This document shows, in pieces, positions 31,532 through 39,868 of a stretch of 40,810 bases of DNA; positions within the stretch are counted from its first letter, which is position 1, and each line of letters starts with the position of its first letter. The DNA lies in contig SFFL01000019.1 of the NCBI GenBank assembly GCA_004557825.1, positions 1 through 40,810 on the forward strand. Reading direction: 5' to 3'. Below the pieces are notes generated by a model, which worked only from the letters and a program-made list of their open reading frames with translations, did no database searches and was not told where the DNA came from. A program made the translations under genes and the position numbers. This DNA comes from Bacteroidales bacterium (GTDB taxonomy: Bacteria; Bacteroidota; Bacteroidia; Bacteroidales; Muribaculaceae).

Positions 31532-32896
31532 ATGGCCAACACATTCTTTACCAAACTTAAGCAACTGAGCGGCAGCTATTTCTCGCTTACACCATATATT
31601 GTGCCTCAGCAGGAAGCCGAGGCGTCAATCCGGGAGGGCGTGTCGTTTCGCGGCACCAACCTGCTCATCCTGGTTATGGCAATTTTCATTGCTTCGCTTG
31701 GTCTGAACACCAATTCCACAGCCGTGATTATCGGCGCGATGCTTATCTCGCCGCTGATGGGACCTATTATCGGTCTGGGTCTTGGCCTGGGTATCACCGA
31801 TTTCGCCCTGCTCAAGCGCTCATTTCGCAATCTTGTGGTAGCGGCCCTGTTCTCGATGCTCACTGCGGCGCTATATTTCCTTATCTCGCCCGTGGCTGAA
31901 GGGCACAGCGAACTGCTGGCGCGCACCTCCCCTACCATTTATGATGTGCTGATAGCCTTCTTTGGCGGCGGCGCAGGCATTGTGGGACTTTGTTCGCGCA
32001 GCAAAGGTAATGTTATCCCCGGTGTGGCTATCGCCACCGCTCTTATGCCGCCGCTCTGTACGGCAGGATATGGCTTAGCCACGATGCAGATGCACTATTT
32101 TGTAGGCGCCACCTACCTCTTTATCATCAACTCGATATTCATCTGCATCGCCACATTCATCGGAGTGAAATTCTTCCACTTCAAGCCAGTGCAGGCTGTG
32201 AATGAAAAGCGCGCTCAGAAGATTCGTCGGATTATTTACGCAATTGCCATCCTCACGTTGCTTCCGAGCATATATCTTACATATAATATGCTGCGCCAGA
32301 ATCGGTTTGAACTCAATGCCGACCGCTTTGTATCGCAGGAATGTCAATGGCCCGACACCCATGTGCTGTCATCGTCGGATGTGTGGAATAAGAATGGACG
32401 GCAGATCAATCTTACTCTTATAGGCAAGTCTATGCCGCAGGATTCACTGGAACTTGCGCTCTCGTCGAGGCTCCGCTTCTATAATCTTGAGGGCACACGC
32501 CTGAAAATATTCCAGGGCGATTCGCCCGACGGCACCAACTCGCTGCAATCATCTTCGGTAAAGGATGTTTACGAGATATCGCAGGCCGCCATCAATGCCA
32601 AACAGGCGAAAATCGATTCGCTCACCAATATCATTGCCACTGATCGGGCCGAGATGCATCTCTCAGGCGACATAATGCCAGAGCTGAAGGTGGTGTTCCC
32701 GCAAATTAAGGAGATTGCCATCACAAAAGCGGTGTTTGCAAATCCCGGCGATGGAGCCACCGACACAGTGAATGTGGCTATGATATACGCTCCCGGTGTC
32801 AACCATACCCGCCGTGAGGAATTGCAGCGCTACCTTGAGGCACGCCTGCGTTTAGAGAAAATCCGTGTGGTTGAGGTGCCAGCTTCCTTGCCCTAA
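31532..32896 (+). CDS. DUF389 (TIGR00341-like) membrane protein
   Basis: This is a 454-residue inner-membrane protein. The N-terminal half has about six membrane helices with the DUF389 hallmarks STAVIIGAMLISPLMGPIIGLGLGLGI (about 62-88) and KGNVIPGVAIATALMPPLCTAGYGLA (about 153-178). The C-terminal half (about 245-454) is soluble, with a helical segment (NAKQAKIDSLTNIIATDRAEM). Function is unknown; the family is widespread in bacteria and archaea. It is transcribed alone and convergent with the formate/nitrite-type channel. No clear promoter box seen. Confidence 0.9.
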   Translation: MANTFFTKLKQLSGSYFSLTPYIVPQQEAEASIREGVSFRGTNLLILVMAIFIASLGLNTNSTAVIIGAMLISPLMGPIIGLGLGLGITDFALLKRSFRNLVVAALFSMLTAALYFLISPVAEGHSELLARTSPTIYDVLIAFFGGGAGIVGLCSRSKGNVIPGVAIATALMPPLCTAGYGLATMQMHYFVGATYLFIINSIFICIATFIGVKFFHFKPVQAVNEKRAQKIRRIIYAIAILTLLPSIYLTYNMLRQNRFELNADRFVSQECQWPDTHVLSSSDVWNKNGRQINLTLIGKSMPQDSLELALSSRLRFYNLEGTRLKIFQGDSPDGTNSLQSSSVKDVYEISQAAINAKQAKIDSLTNIIATDRAEMHLSGDIMPELKVVFPQIKEIAITKAVFANPGDGATDTVNVAMIYAPGVNHTRREELQRYLEARLRLEKIRVVEVPASLP

Positions 32897-32977
32897 GCGG
32901 TTGATTCCTGAGCGACAGCCTCCAAAACAACCACTCACGGGGGCTACAGCGTATTGAGCGTCAGCGCTAATAAGCGC

Positions 32978-33694
32978 TTATTCGTTGCCGGCCGCCTCCT
33001 CGATTTCCGTTGGGATGGCTTCCTCAGCAGGCTTATCTGCTTCTGCCGGCTGCACGCCATCATCGGTAAGCGGCGTGAACCAGGCTGGCATAGCTACAAC
33101 AAACCGGTAGAGGTTGCAGCCGATGAAATTGCCTGCTACGGTAGGCAGATATGCTGCAAGTAGTTGCCAGCCATACATATCCACCATAGCCCGACTGCAT
33201 GAAACATAATAAAATGAATCGGCCACGCAGTGCGGAAAACCGCAGATGATAAACGCAGGCACTCCGAAGAGCAGGGGCAGCCAGTTGCCTTTCATTCCGG
33301 CGCCGCGCACTGCCGCTGTCATAATGAATCCGCAGGGAATGGCAAGCACACCGCACATAAGCGGGCCTTTGCTCAGACGGGTCTGAATAATTTTCTCCGA
33401 AGCTGCGGTGAGGGCGTCATCGCACGTGAGGGCGGAAATGATAAAGCATCCTGCTATATTCAGAAGCAGCATCAGGAGCAGCATAGAGTAATCGGAAAGC
33501 TTTGTGCGCCACACGTGCTGCGCCTGACCCGTAAACAATGGCAGCTTCATTGCCACCACCACTATCAGACCGAAAGCAAACATTATGGCTCCGAGTGTGC
33601 CTCCCACTTTTAGATAAATTGTGGCGGCAATGCCTATGGCGCCACCGGCCATAAGCCCTCCTGCGAGGAATTTTGTGGCGTTTTCGGTATTCAT
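32978..33694 (-). CDS. Formate/nitrite transporter (FNT) family channel
   Basis: This is a 238-residue inner-membrane protein with six membrane helices, the size of FocA/NirC pentameric channels for small monovalent anions (formate, nitrite, hydrosulfide). Family landmarks are KLPLFTGQAQ (the LFTG motif of helix 2), the GFPHCVADSFYYVS segment holding the central-pore His, and the GNFIGCNLYRF motif in the last helix. The C-terminal 30 residues are an acidic soluble tail (PAEADKPAEEAIPTEIEEAAGNE). No pfl or nitrite reductase gene is adjacent, so the substrate is undetermined. Confidence 0.88.
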   Translation of the reverse strand: MNTENATKFLAGGLMAGGAIGIAATIYLKVGGTLGAIMFAFGLIVVVAMKLPLFTGQAQHVWRTKLSDYSMLLLMLLLNIAGCFIISALTCDDALTAASEKIIQTRLSKGPLMCGVLAIPCGFIMTAAVRGAGMKGNWLPLLFGVPAFIICGFPHCVADSFYYVSCSRAMVDMYGWQLLAAYLPTVAGNFIGCNLYRFVVAMPAWFTPLTDDGVQPAEADKPAEEAIPTEIEEAAGNE

Positions 33695-33743
33695 AGCAAG
33701 ATAATGGATTGAATCGGATTATACAGAGAAATGTTTCAGAGTG

Positions 33744-33751
33744 CAAAGTTA
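33744..33751 (-). promoter_or_regulatory. -7 box for the FNT gene
   Basis: TAACTTTG on the minus strand, about 50 bases before the ATG at 33694. Divergent from the rhomboid promoter. Confidence 0.5.
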
Positions 33752-33831
33752 ACGCTTTATTCGGCAATACGGGCAATCTTAAAAAAAATATTAAAATAAT
33801 TCCGACCAATCAGTTACTCGAAAAAAATGCG

Positions 33832-33839
33832 TACCTTTG
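33832..33839 (+). promoter_or_regulatory. -7 box for the rhomboid operon
   Basis: TACCTTTG, giving a leader of about 50 bases before the ATG at 33894. The upstream stretch is A-rich. Confidence 0.5.
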
Positions 33840-33893
33840 TAAGAATAATGTACATCCCCTATCCGGGAATGTGTGCACACATTTGCTTGAGTT

Positions 33894-34640
33894 ATGAAAG
33901 AAAGATTTCTTAATATGCCCCCGGTGACCAAGAATCTCTTGATCATCAATACACTTATCTATCTTGCATGCGCTATTTTGCCACGCCTGGGAAATGCCGT
34001 GGATGAGTATGGCGCGCTATACTATTTTACCTCCGACCAGTTTATGCCGTTTCAGCTGGTGAGCTATATGTTTATTCACGGCAGCTTTATGCACCTCTTC
34101 TTCAATATGTTCACGCTGTGGATGTTCGGCGAAATCATAGAGAGGTCAATGGGGTCGATGCGCTTCCTGATATATTATATAAGTTGTGGCCTTGGAGCGG
34201 CGTTTATCCAGGAAGGTGTGTTTGCGCTGATGATTAATCATTATGCTTCGCTGTTTGACAATGGCGACGCGCTTTGCTCGTTGTTGAGCCATACATCAGT
34301 GCCCTATTCTTCGATATTTGATCTGGGCATAAGTCCCGACGACCCGGCCGTGCGGCATATCTTCGGGTTGTACCACTCTCACACTGTCGGCGCCTCCGGT
34401 GCAATCTACGGCATATTGCTCGCTTTTGGATTCCTCTTCCCGCAGTTGCGCATCTACCTGCTGTTTCCCCCAATTCCTATGAAAGCCCGTACGGCGGTAA
34501 TCGTTTTCGCCGCAATCGAGCTTGCGCTGGGCATTTATAATAGTCAGGCAGATACCGTGGCCCATTTCGCTCATCTGGGCGGTATGATTGTGGGTCTGCT
34601 TATCCTGCTGTGGTGGCGCCGCGGCATTCCGAGATACTAA
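33894..34640 (+). CDS. Rhomboid-family intramembrane serine protease (first of two)
   Basis: This is a 248-residue inner-membrane protease with six or more helices. The catalytic serine lies in VGASGAIYG (Ser168) and the catalytic histidine in HFAHLGG (His227). The helix-2 residues IHGSFMHLFFNM (oxyanion His and Asn) are also present, so it should be active. A loop of about 60 residues (about 110-160) between helices is longer than in GlpG. It is the first gene of an apparent four-gene operon: two rhomboids, an EEP-family protein and Dcp. Confidence 0.93.
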   Translation: MKERFLNMPPVTKNLLIINTLIYLACAILPRLGNAVDEYGALYYFTSDQFMPFQLVSYMFIHGSFMHLFFNMFTLWMFGEIIERSMGSMRFLIYYISCGLGAAFIQEGVFALMINHYASLFDNGDALCSLLSHTSVPYSSIFDLGISPDDPAVRHIFGLYHSHTVGASGAIYGILLAFGFLFPQLRIYLLFPPIPMKARTAVIVFAAIELALGIYNSQADTVAHFAHLGGMIVGLLILLWWRRGIPRY

Positions 34641-34707
34641 GCTGTATTTACGTAATATCATTTATCTTCGATAACATCACTTACTTTTGAGAAGGAAAGC
34701 AAGCATA

Positions 34708-35460
34708 ATGATTGTTTTGGTATCCGCTTCACTTGCGGTGTACCTGCTTATGCTTTTAGCCTGGTTGCTGCGTGGTGTGGCGCCGGGACTTGTCGACACG
34801 CTTTCCTCTGTGCTGGTTCTTCCGGCGCTCCCTGCCGAGGCTCTTGTCTGTCCCTGGACTCCGCTGACATATATGTTCACACACATCAGTTTTATTCATC
34901 TGTTGGTGAATATGCTGTGGCTCATAGGGTTTGGTGCAATGCTGAAAGGTGGCGCTCGCACACTTGCAGCTGTCTATTTCGCGGGCGGATTGGCCGGTGC
35001 CGGTGCCTTCTGGATCTACAATACGCTGTGCGGTAATTCCATTTCCACGCTTGCCGGTGCTTCTGCTGCGGTGATTGCGGTGGTGGTGGCGAGTGCCATA
35101 TTATCACCCCGCCGCAAGGTGAACCTGCTGTTTCTTACAAATGTTGAAATAAGATATATCGCACCGGTGGCATTGCTCACACTGTTTGTGTCAATCGGCA
35201 ATTTCGGCGCCGACACCTGCGCCCACCTTGGCGGTTTGATTGCCGGATTGGTTGCCGGGGCTGTGCTGCATATACGCTACAGCCTGATGTCGGACCGCGC
35301 TATGGCCAAGGCACGCGAGGTGACACGCCGCCGCATACTGCTCGACAAGGCTTCTACATCGGGCTTCGCATCATTGTCGGTGAGCGAACGCAGCGAACTG
35401 TTTGAGGTGTCGCGGCAAGATATAGCCCTTTCTGTGGGAAAAAATAGAAAACAAAGATAA
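34708..35460 (+). CDS. Rhomboid-family protein (second of two)
   Basis: This is a 250-residue inner-membrane protein paralogous in fold to the preceding gene. FTHISFIHLLVNMLWL carries the helix-2 His/Asn, LAGASAAVIA the serine (Ser119), and CAHLGGLIAG the histidine (His173). The serine loop is GASA rather than GASG, so activity is likely but not certain. A hydrophilic, basic C-terminal tail of about 60 residues (EVTRRRILLDKASTSGFASLS...) faces the cytoplasm. I use the ATG at 34708. A TTG at 34687 is possible, but the AGAAGGA purine stretch lies between the two and suits the ATG. The stop is six bases from the next ATG. Confidence 0.88.
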   Translation: MIVLVSASLAVYLLMLLAWLLRGVAPGLVDTLSSVLVLPALPAEALVCPWTPLTYMFTHISFIHLLVNMLWLIGFGAMLKGGARTLAAVYFAGGLAGAGAFWIYNTLCGNSISTLAGASAAVIAVVVASAILSPRRKVNLLFLTNVEIRYIAPVALLTLFVSIGNFGADTCAHLGGLIAGLVAGAVLHIRYSLMSDRAMAKAREVTRRRILLDKASTSGFASLSVSERSELFEVSRQDIALSVGKNRKQR

Positions 35461-35466
35461 CGATAT

Positions 35467-36591
35467 ATGCGTCCGGCTCTGAGAAAAGGATTAAAGATTG
35501 CTGGCATTGTATTCAACGCCTTGGCTGCCATATTCACCATTATGGCGGCTTATGGTGGTGCCGTCAATCCGGAGACTTCCGCCGTACCGCAGTTGCTCGC
35601 GCTGTCTTTCCCTCTGTGGGTAATCCTCACTCTGCTGTTGCTTATTCTCAATCTGATATATTGGCTTAAGGCCGCTATAATCCAGGGTGCCACCATACTG
35701 ATTTGCCTTGGACCGCTATGGGGATTATGCCCGTTGAATCTGTTCAATACCCGCATTACTCCGGAGAATCAGAACCGCTCTTTTACGCTGATGACATATA
35801 ATGTCTACGGTTTTACCGACTATCGCGACGGCTCCTGGAAAACGGTGCCGGAAGGTCCGGCTAAATTCAACCCTACGCTCTCTTATGTGCTTCAGCAGCG
35901 CGATTCGATAGTGTTCTTTCAGGAAGTTTGCGGCAAGATAAAACACAATTCGCCTGAATTTATTGATGAGCAGGTTGATTCAATACATGCGCTGTACCCT
36001 TATAGTCTGTTTTACGATTTAAGGTCGGGAGCGCTTTCGCATTTTCCGTTCAAGCCTCTTGAAAATAAAGATTCCGGCATTCCTGATCTCTCGGGCAATT
36101 TCCAGGCGATGGTAGCCGAAATACAAGGGCACCGCACGCTGCTGGTGAATGTGCATCTTGAGTCGAATATGCTCACACAAGAAGACAAGGATGTGTTTCA
36201 TCAGCTTACAAACGGCGAAAAAACATCTATGACAGATGTGCGCACACACCTCCTCCGGAAGTTGAAGAAGGGTTCGCTCCTGCGCGTTAAGGAGGCGCAG
36301 AGGGTGCGCCAACTCATCGACAGTGCCGGGATTGAGAATGTGATAGTGGCTGGCGATTTCAATGATGTAGTCGACAGTCATCCTATGCGCATAATCGCCG
36401 GCGATGACTTCAAAAGCGCTTTCAGCAAGGCCGGTTTCGGGCCGGTAATTACATATCACGCCTGGCGATTCTGGTTTCACATCGACCATGTGCTCTACCG
36501 GGGCGATATGGAAGCTGTAGATTTTAAAGTCGACCATTTCGGGCGCTCCGACCATTATCCGGTTGAGGTAACTTTCCTTTGGAACAAATAA
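35467..36591 (+). CDS. Membrane-anchored endonuclease/exonuclease/phosphatase (EEP) family protein
   Basis: This is a 374-residue protein. The first about 95 residues hold three hydrophobic helices (for example LLALSFPLWVILTLLLLILNLIYWL) anchoring it in the inner membrane. The rest is an EEP (DNase I-like/metal-dependent phosphatase) domain with all core motifs: LMTYNVYG, IVFFQEV (metal Glu), VAGDFNDV (Asp/Asn), FHIDHVLY and GRSDHYPVEV (catalytic Asp-His). The domain probably faces the periplasm. The substrate could be a phosphodiester lipid or nucleotide and cannot be told. It lies between rhomboid and dcp in one operon. Confidence 0.9.
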   Translation: MRPALRKGLKIAGIVFNALAAIFTIMAAYGGAVNPETSAVPQLLALSFPLWVILTLLLLILNLIYWLKAAIIQGATILICLGPLWGLCPLNLFNTRITPENQNRSFTLMTYNVYGFTDYRDGSWKTVPEGPAKFNPTLSYVLQQRDSIVFFQEVCGKIKHNSPEFIDEQVDSIHALYPYSLFYDLRSGALSHFPFKPLENKDSGIPDLSGNFQAMVAEIQGHRTLLVNVHLESNMLTQEDKDVFHQLTNGEKTSMTDVRTHLLRKLKKGSLLRVKEAQRVRQLIDSAGIENVIVAGDFNDVVDSHPMRIIAGDDFKSAFSKAGFGPVITYHAWRFWFHIDHVLYRGDMEAVDFKVDHFGRSDHYPVEVTFLWNK

Positions 36592-36614
36592 AACCAAATA
36601 CTAATTATAATTTT

Positions 36615-38729
36615 ATGAAATCATTCATTTTCCATTTCTGCTGTATGGCTGCTGTAGGAGGCGCTTGCCTCTGCGGCTGCTCATCGAAGGCCGATGGGGA
36701 TAATCCCTTTATGAAGCCTTTCGACACTCCTTATGGAATCCCTCCGTTCGAGCAAATCAAAATCGAGCACTATGAGCCTGCTTTTGAAGCCGGTCTTGCT
36801 GAAGCTAATGCTTCGATTGATTCCATAGTAAACAACACCGCAGCGCCTACCTTCGAAAATACGATTCTGGCGCTTGACAATCTTTCTCCTACACTTGACC
36901 GCGTGACTTCGGTGCTCTTTGCCCTCACCGAAGCTGATTCGTCGCCCGAGCTGACTGCCGTTAACGAAAAGATTATGCCTCGCTACACGGCTTTCCTTGA
37001 CGATATGATGATGAATCAGAAACTGTTTGCACGTGTGAAAGCACTGCACGACAATATAGATTCGATTGAGAAGGCCGACGAGCGCCGTGCCGTGGAGGAT
37101 ACTTACACCCAGTTTGTGCTGCGCGGTGCTTTGCTTGATGCCGGTAAGCAGAAAGAGCTTAAGGAAATCAACGGCAAACTCACCGACCTCTATCTGAAGT
37201 TTAACAAGAATCTTCTCAATGCCAACAACACCTTCGAGATTGTCGTAGACAAGAAGGAGGATCTGGCCGGTCTGCCCCAGAATACTATTGATAACGCTGC
37301 TGCCGAAGCTAAGGAGCGTGGCAAGGAGGGCAAATGGGTGTTCACCCTCCATGCTCCCAGCCGTCTGGCAGTGCTCCAGTATGCCGACAGCCGCGACCTT
37401 CGCGAGAAGATGTGGAAGGGCTATACCTCAAACGCTTCGTCGGGCGAGAACGACAATCGTCCTGTAATCAAGCAGATTGTGAAACTCCGCGCTCAGAAAG
37501 CCGAGCTGCTCGGTTTCCCCACTTTCGCTGCGCTGATGACTGCCGACAAAATGTCGAAAACTCCCGAGAATGCCGAGAACCTTCTGCTCAGCATCTTCAA
37601 TCCTGCCAAGGCCAAGGTGGCTGAGGAGGTTGCCACAATGCAGCAGCTCAGCGATTCGCTCGGCAATGATTTTAAGATTGCCCCCTGGGATTATTATTAC
37701 TTCGCTGAAAAGGTGCGCCAGCGCGACTATGCTCTGAGCGAGGCAGAAATCAAGCCGTACTTTGCTGTTGATTCTGTACGCGCCGGTATTTTCGCTATGG
37801 CAAAACGCCTTTATGGCCTTACCTTCGAGGAGATGCCCGATGCCCCCAAATATCATCCCGACGTGAAGGTTTACGACGTAAAAGATGCCAATGGCGAGCA
37901 CCTTGCTGTATTTATGACTGACTATTTCACTCGCGCCAGCAAGCGTCAGGGTGCCTGGATGGAAGAACTCAAAACTTCCTGGGTGAATGCCGACGGCTCG
38001 AAGGAGCGTCCTATTATATATAATGTGGGCAACTTCGCCAAGCCTACTGCCGATGCCCCTGCCCTGCTTTCAATCGACGATGTACAGACTATGTTCCACG
38101 AATTCGGTCACGGTCTGCACGGTATGCTCTCGCAGGTGCGTCTGAAAAGCCAGAGCGGCACAAAGGTCGACCGCGACTTTGTGGAATTCCCGTCGCAGTT
38201 CCACGAGCACTGGGCTTTCGATCCCGAAATGCTTAAGGTTTACGCTCATCACTATAAGACAGGTGAACTTATCCCCGATTCTCTCGTGCAGAAAATCAAT
38301 GCCGCCTCCAAGCATAATATGGGCTTTATGACCACCGAACTTACCGGTGCCGCTCTGCTCGACCTCGCATGGGGTAAGGTCGGTGCCAACGACAGCATCG
38401 ATGTAGAGGCTTTCGAGAAGCAGGTGGCTGAAAAACTCGGTATGCCTGAGCAGCTTACCTTCCGCTATCGTTCGCCCTACTTCAAGCACATTTTTGGCGA
38501 TGAGGGATATGCTTCCGGTTACTATACCTACACCTGGGCCGAGCAGTTTGATGCAGATGCCTACGAACTCTTCCGTGAGCACGGCGTTTTCAACCCCGAA
38601 CTTGCAGCCAAGATGAAGCACCTGCTTGAAAGCGGCAACTCTGAAGACCCGATGGTGCTTTACGAGCAGTTTGCCGGTCGCAAACCCTCGCCCGAAGCAT
38701 TGCTCCGCCAGCGAGGCCTCCTCAAATAA
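36615..38729 (+). CDS. dcp: Peptidyl-dipeptidase Dcp (M3 family), probable lipoprotein
   Basis: This is a 704-residue zinc oligopeptidase removing C-terminal dipeptides. The active-site motif FHEFGHGLHGML (HExxH) is followed by the third ligand Glu in DRDFVEFPSQFHEHW, and DEGYASGYYTYTWAEQFDADAY is typical of the family. An N-terminal hydrophobic stretch ending GACLCGC-SSK resembles a lipoprotein signal (lipobox LCGC, with an unusual Cys at -2), placing the enzyme on the envelope. The start at 36615 is chosen because it begins the signal peptide. An upstream ATG overlapping the previous gene would bury it. Last gene of the rhomboid operon, with a strong terminator after it. Confidence 0.95.
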   Translation: MKSFIFHFCCMAAVGGACLCGCSSKADGDNPFMKPFDTPYGIPPFEQIKIEHYEPAFEAGLAEANASIDSIVNNTAAPTFENTILALDNLSPTLDRVTSVLFALTEADSSPELTAVNEKIMPRYTAFLDDMMMNQKLFARVKALHDNIDSIEKADERRAVEDTYTQFVLRGALLDAGKQKELKEINGKLTDLYLKFNKNLLNANNTFEIVVDKKEDLAGLPQNTIDNAAAEAKERGKEGKWVFTLHAPSRLAVLQYADSRDLREKMWKGYTSNASSGENDNRPVIKQIVKLRAQKAELLGFPTFAALMTADKMSKTPENAENLLLSIFNPAKAKVAEEVATMQQLSDSLGNDFKIAPWDYYYFAEKVRQRDYALSEAEIKPYFAVDSVRAGIFAMAKRLYGLTFEEMPDAPKYHPDVKVYDVKDANGEHLAVFMTDYFTRASKRQGAWMEELKTSWVNADGSKERPIIYNVGNFAKPTADAPALLSIDDVQTMFHEFGHGLHGMLSQVRLKSQSGTKVDRDFVEFPSQFHEHWAFDPEMLKVYAHHYKTGELIPDSLVQKINAASKHNMGFMTTELTGAALLDLAWGKVGANDSIDVEAFEKQVAEKLGMPEQLTFRYRSPYFKHIFGDEGYASGYYTYTWAEQFDADAYELFREHGVFNPELAAKMKHLLESGNSEDPMVLYEQFAGRKPSPEALLRQRGLLK

Positions 38730-38815
38730 TTCCTGAGATACCCCTTGGAAGCGGGCAATTTAAACTTAATCGGTTACATTTCCCCCGCTTCTATCTTACT
38801 CGCTTATAAAAACAT

Positions 38816-38865
38816 AAAGCGCTGTGCCCTTGGAACTCTTTCCTACGGCTCAGCGCTTTTGTTTT
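38816..38865 (+). terminator. Rho-independent terminator of the rhomboid-dcp operon
   Basis: AAAGCGCTG-T-GCC (38816-38828) pairs with GGC-T-CAGCGCTTT (38847-38859), followed by TGTTTT. Confidence 0.85.
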
Positions 38866-38898
38866 AGTATCATAGTTTGATTGATGGCAATATACTAA

Positions 38899-38930
38899 TG
38901 GATATCAGTAATACGTGGATATCAGTAATA
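38899..38930. repeat. Exact 15-bp direct repeat
   Basis: TGGATATCAGTAATA occurs at 38899-38913 and 38916-38930 (period 17) in the convergent space between dcp and the SGNH gene. Confidence 0.9.
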
Positions 38931-38952
38931 AGAATTTCGCATGACCTTGCGA

Positions 38953-39867
38953 TTATAAATTTATGTTGTTCTCTTTAAGATAGTTGGATATCTCTTTGCC
39001 GATAATCTTAGAGTAAGCATCTGCACCCTTTGAATTCATATGAAATGTGTCACTATAGTAGGATAGATTGTATATGAATAAGGTGTCGTTAAGGTGATTA
39101 AATACCGGAATATTTCTTGATTTAGCAACATCGAGCAATTTTTTATAATAGTTTATATCGTGGTTACCCAAAGCTGGAGATATTGTAAAAATAATGGGTA
39201 TATTGTGTGCTTCAATTTCATCCAATACCTTAATAAAATATTTATATTTCAGAGGTTCAATTTCGCATTCTTGAGGTGTAATTTTATATGATTTGATGGG
39301 GCCTTTGTGTACCCCAAACAAAGGTGCATATCCATCCAAATTGGGCCTTCTTACTGAAAGCATATTGGGCAGTATTCGTAATATGGAGGAATTATATTGA
39401 TATGCGTTAGATAGCATTTTTATATTGTTTGTTGGATCAATATCTAAAAATAAAGAATCTAAGCCATATTTGTGCTTGTATGGAGCAAAAAAGTTCATAG
39501 ATTGATCAATCCAATTTTTATATATATCATAGCCTGGTGTAAGTTCGATGACGATGACTTTTGGGTAAAAGCGGGAAAAAATTCCTTTGATGAAGCAATA
39601 CTCCGTCAGTGAGCCTCTGCCATCTATCCCTGCGTTGTAAACCTTACAGCCAATTTCATCGGATAAAATCTTGGAATTAAAATGGTGATAAGCTTTCGAA
39701 GAGCCAAGTATCATTATGTCGCCTTCTGCCTTTGTCATCACCTGGTGAATCTTTCCGATTTCTCCGCCCTTCACGTAATCATACAGGTAATATAAATTAC
39801 CTGTTAGTGAATCGGCACAAATGATGATTGCCAAGAAAACAATTAATTTGAATATAAATTTCTTCAT
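38953..39867 (-). CDS. SGNH/GDSL-like hydrolase, probable O-acetylation partner of the MBOAT
   Basis: This is a 304-residue protein with one N-terminal membrane helix (KFIFKLIVFLAIIICADSL), so probably a periplasm-facing anchored enzyme. SGNH-type blocks are present: IMILGSSKAYHHF (block I serine, GSS for GDS), VYNAGIDGRGS (block II), and YYSDTFHMNSKGADAYS (block V Asp-His). It starts one base after the MBOAT stop (TAAGATG), so the two are translationally coupled. This is the DltB/DltD- or AlgI/AlgJ-like pairing in which the MBOAT passes an acyl group across the membrane and the SGNH protein transfers it to a glycan. The acceptor polymer is unknown. Base composition is AT-rich compared with neighbours. 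Confidence 0.85.
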   Translation of the reverse strand: MKKFIFKLIVFLAIIICADSLTGNLYYLYDYVKGGEIGKIHQVMTKAEGDIMILGSSKAYHHFNSKILSDEIGCKVYNAGIDGRGSLTEYCFIKGIFSRFYPKVIVIELTPGYDIYKNWIDQSMNFFAPYKHKYGLDSLFLDIDPTNNIKMLSNAYQYNSSILRILPNMLSVRRPNLDGYAPLFGVHKGPIKSYKITPQECEIEPLKYKYFIKVLDEIEAHNIPIIFTISPALGNHDINYYKKLLDVAKSRNIPVFNHLNDTLFIYNLSYYSDTFHMNSKGADAYSKIIGKEISNYLKENNINL

Positions 39868-39868
39868 C

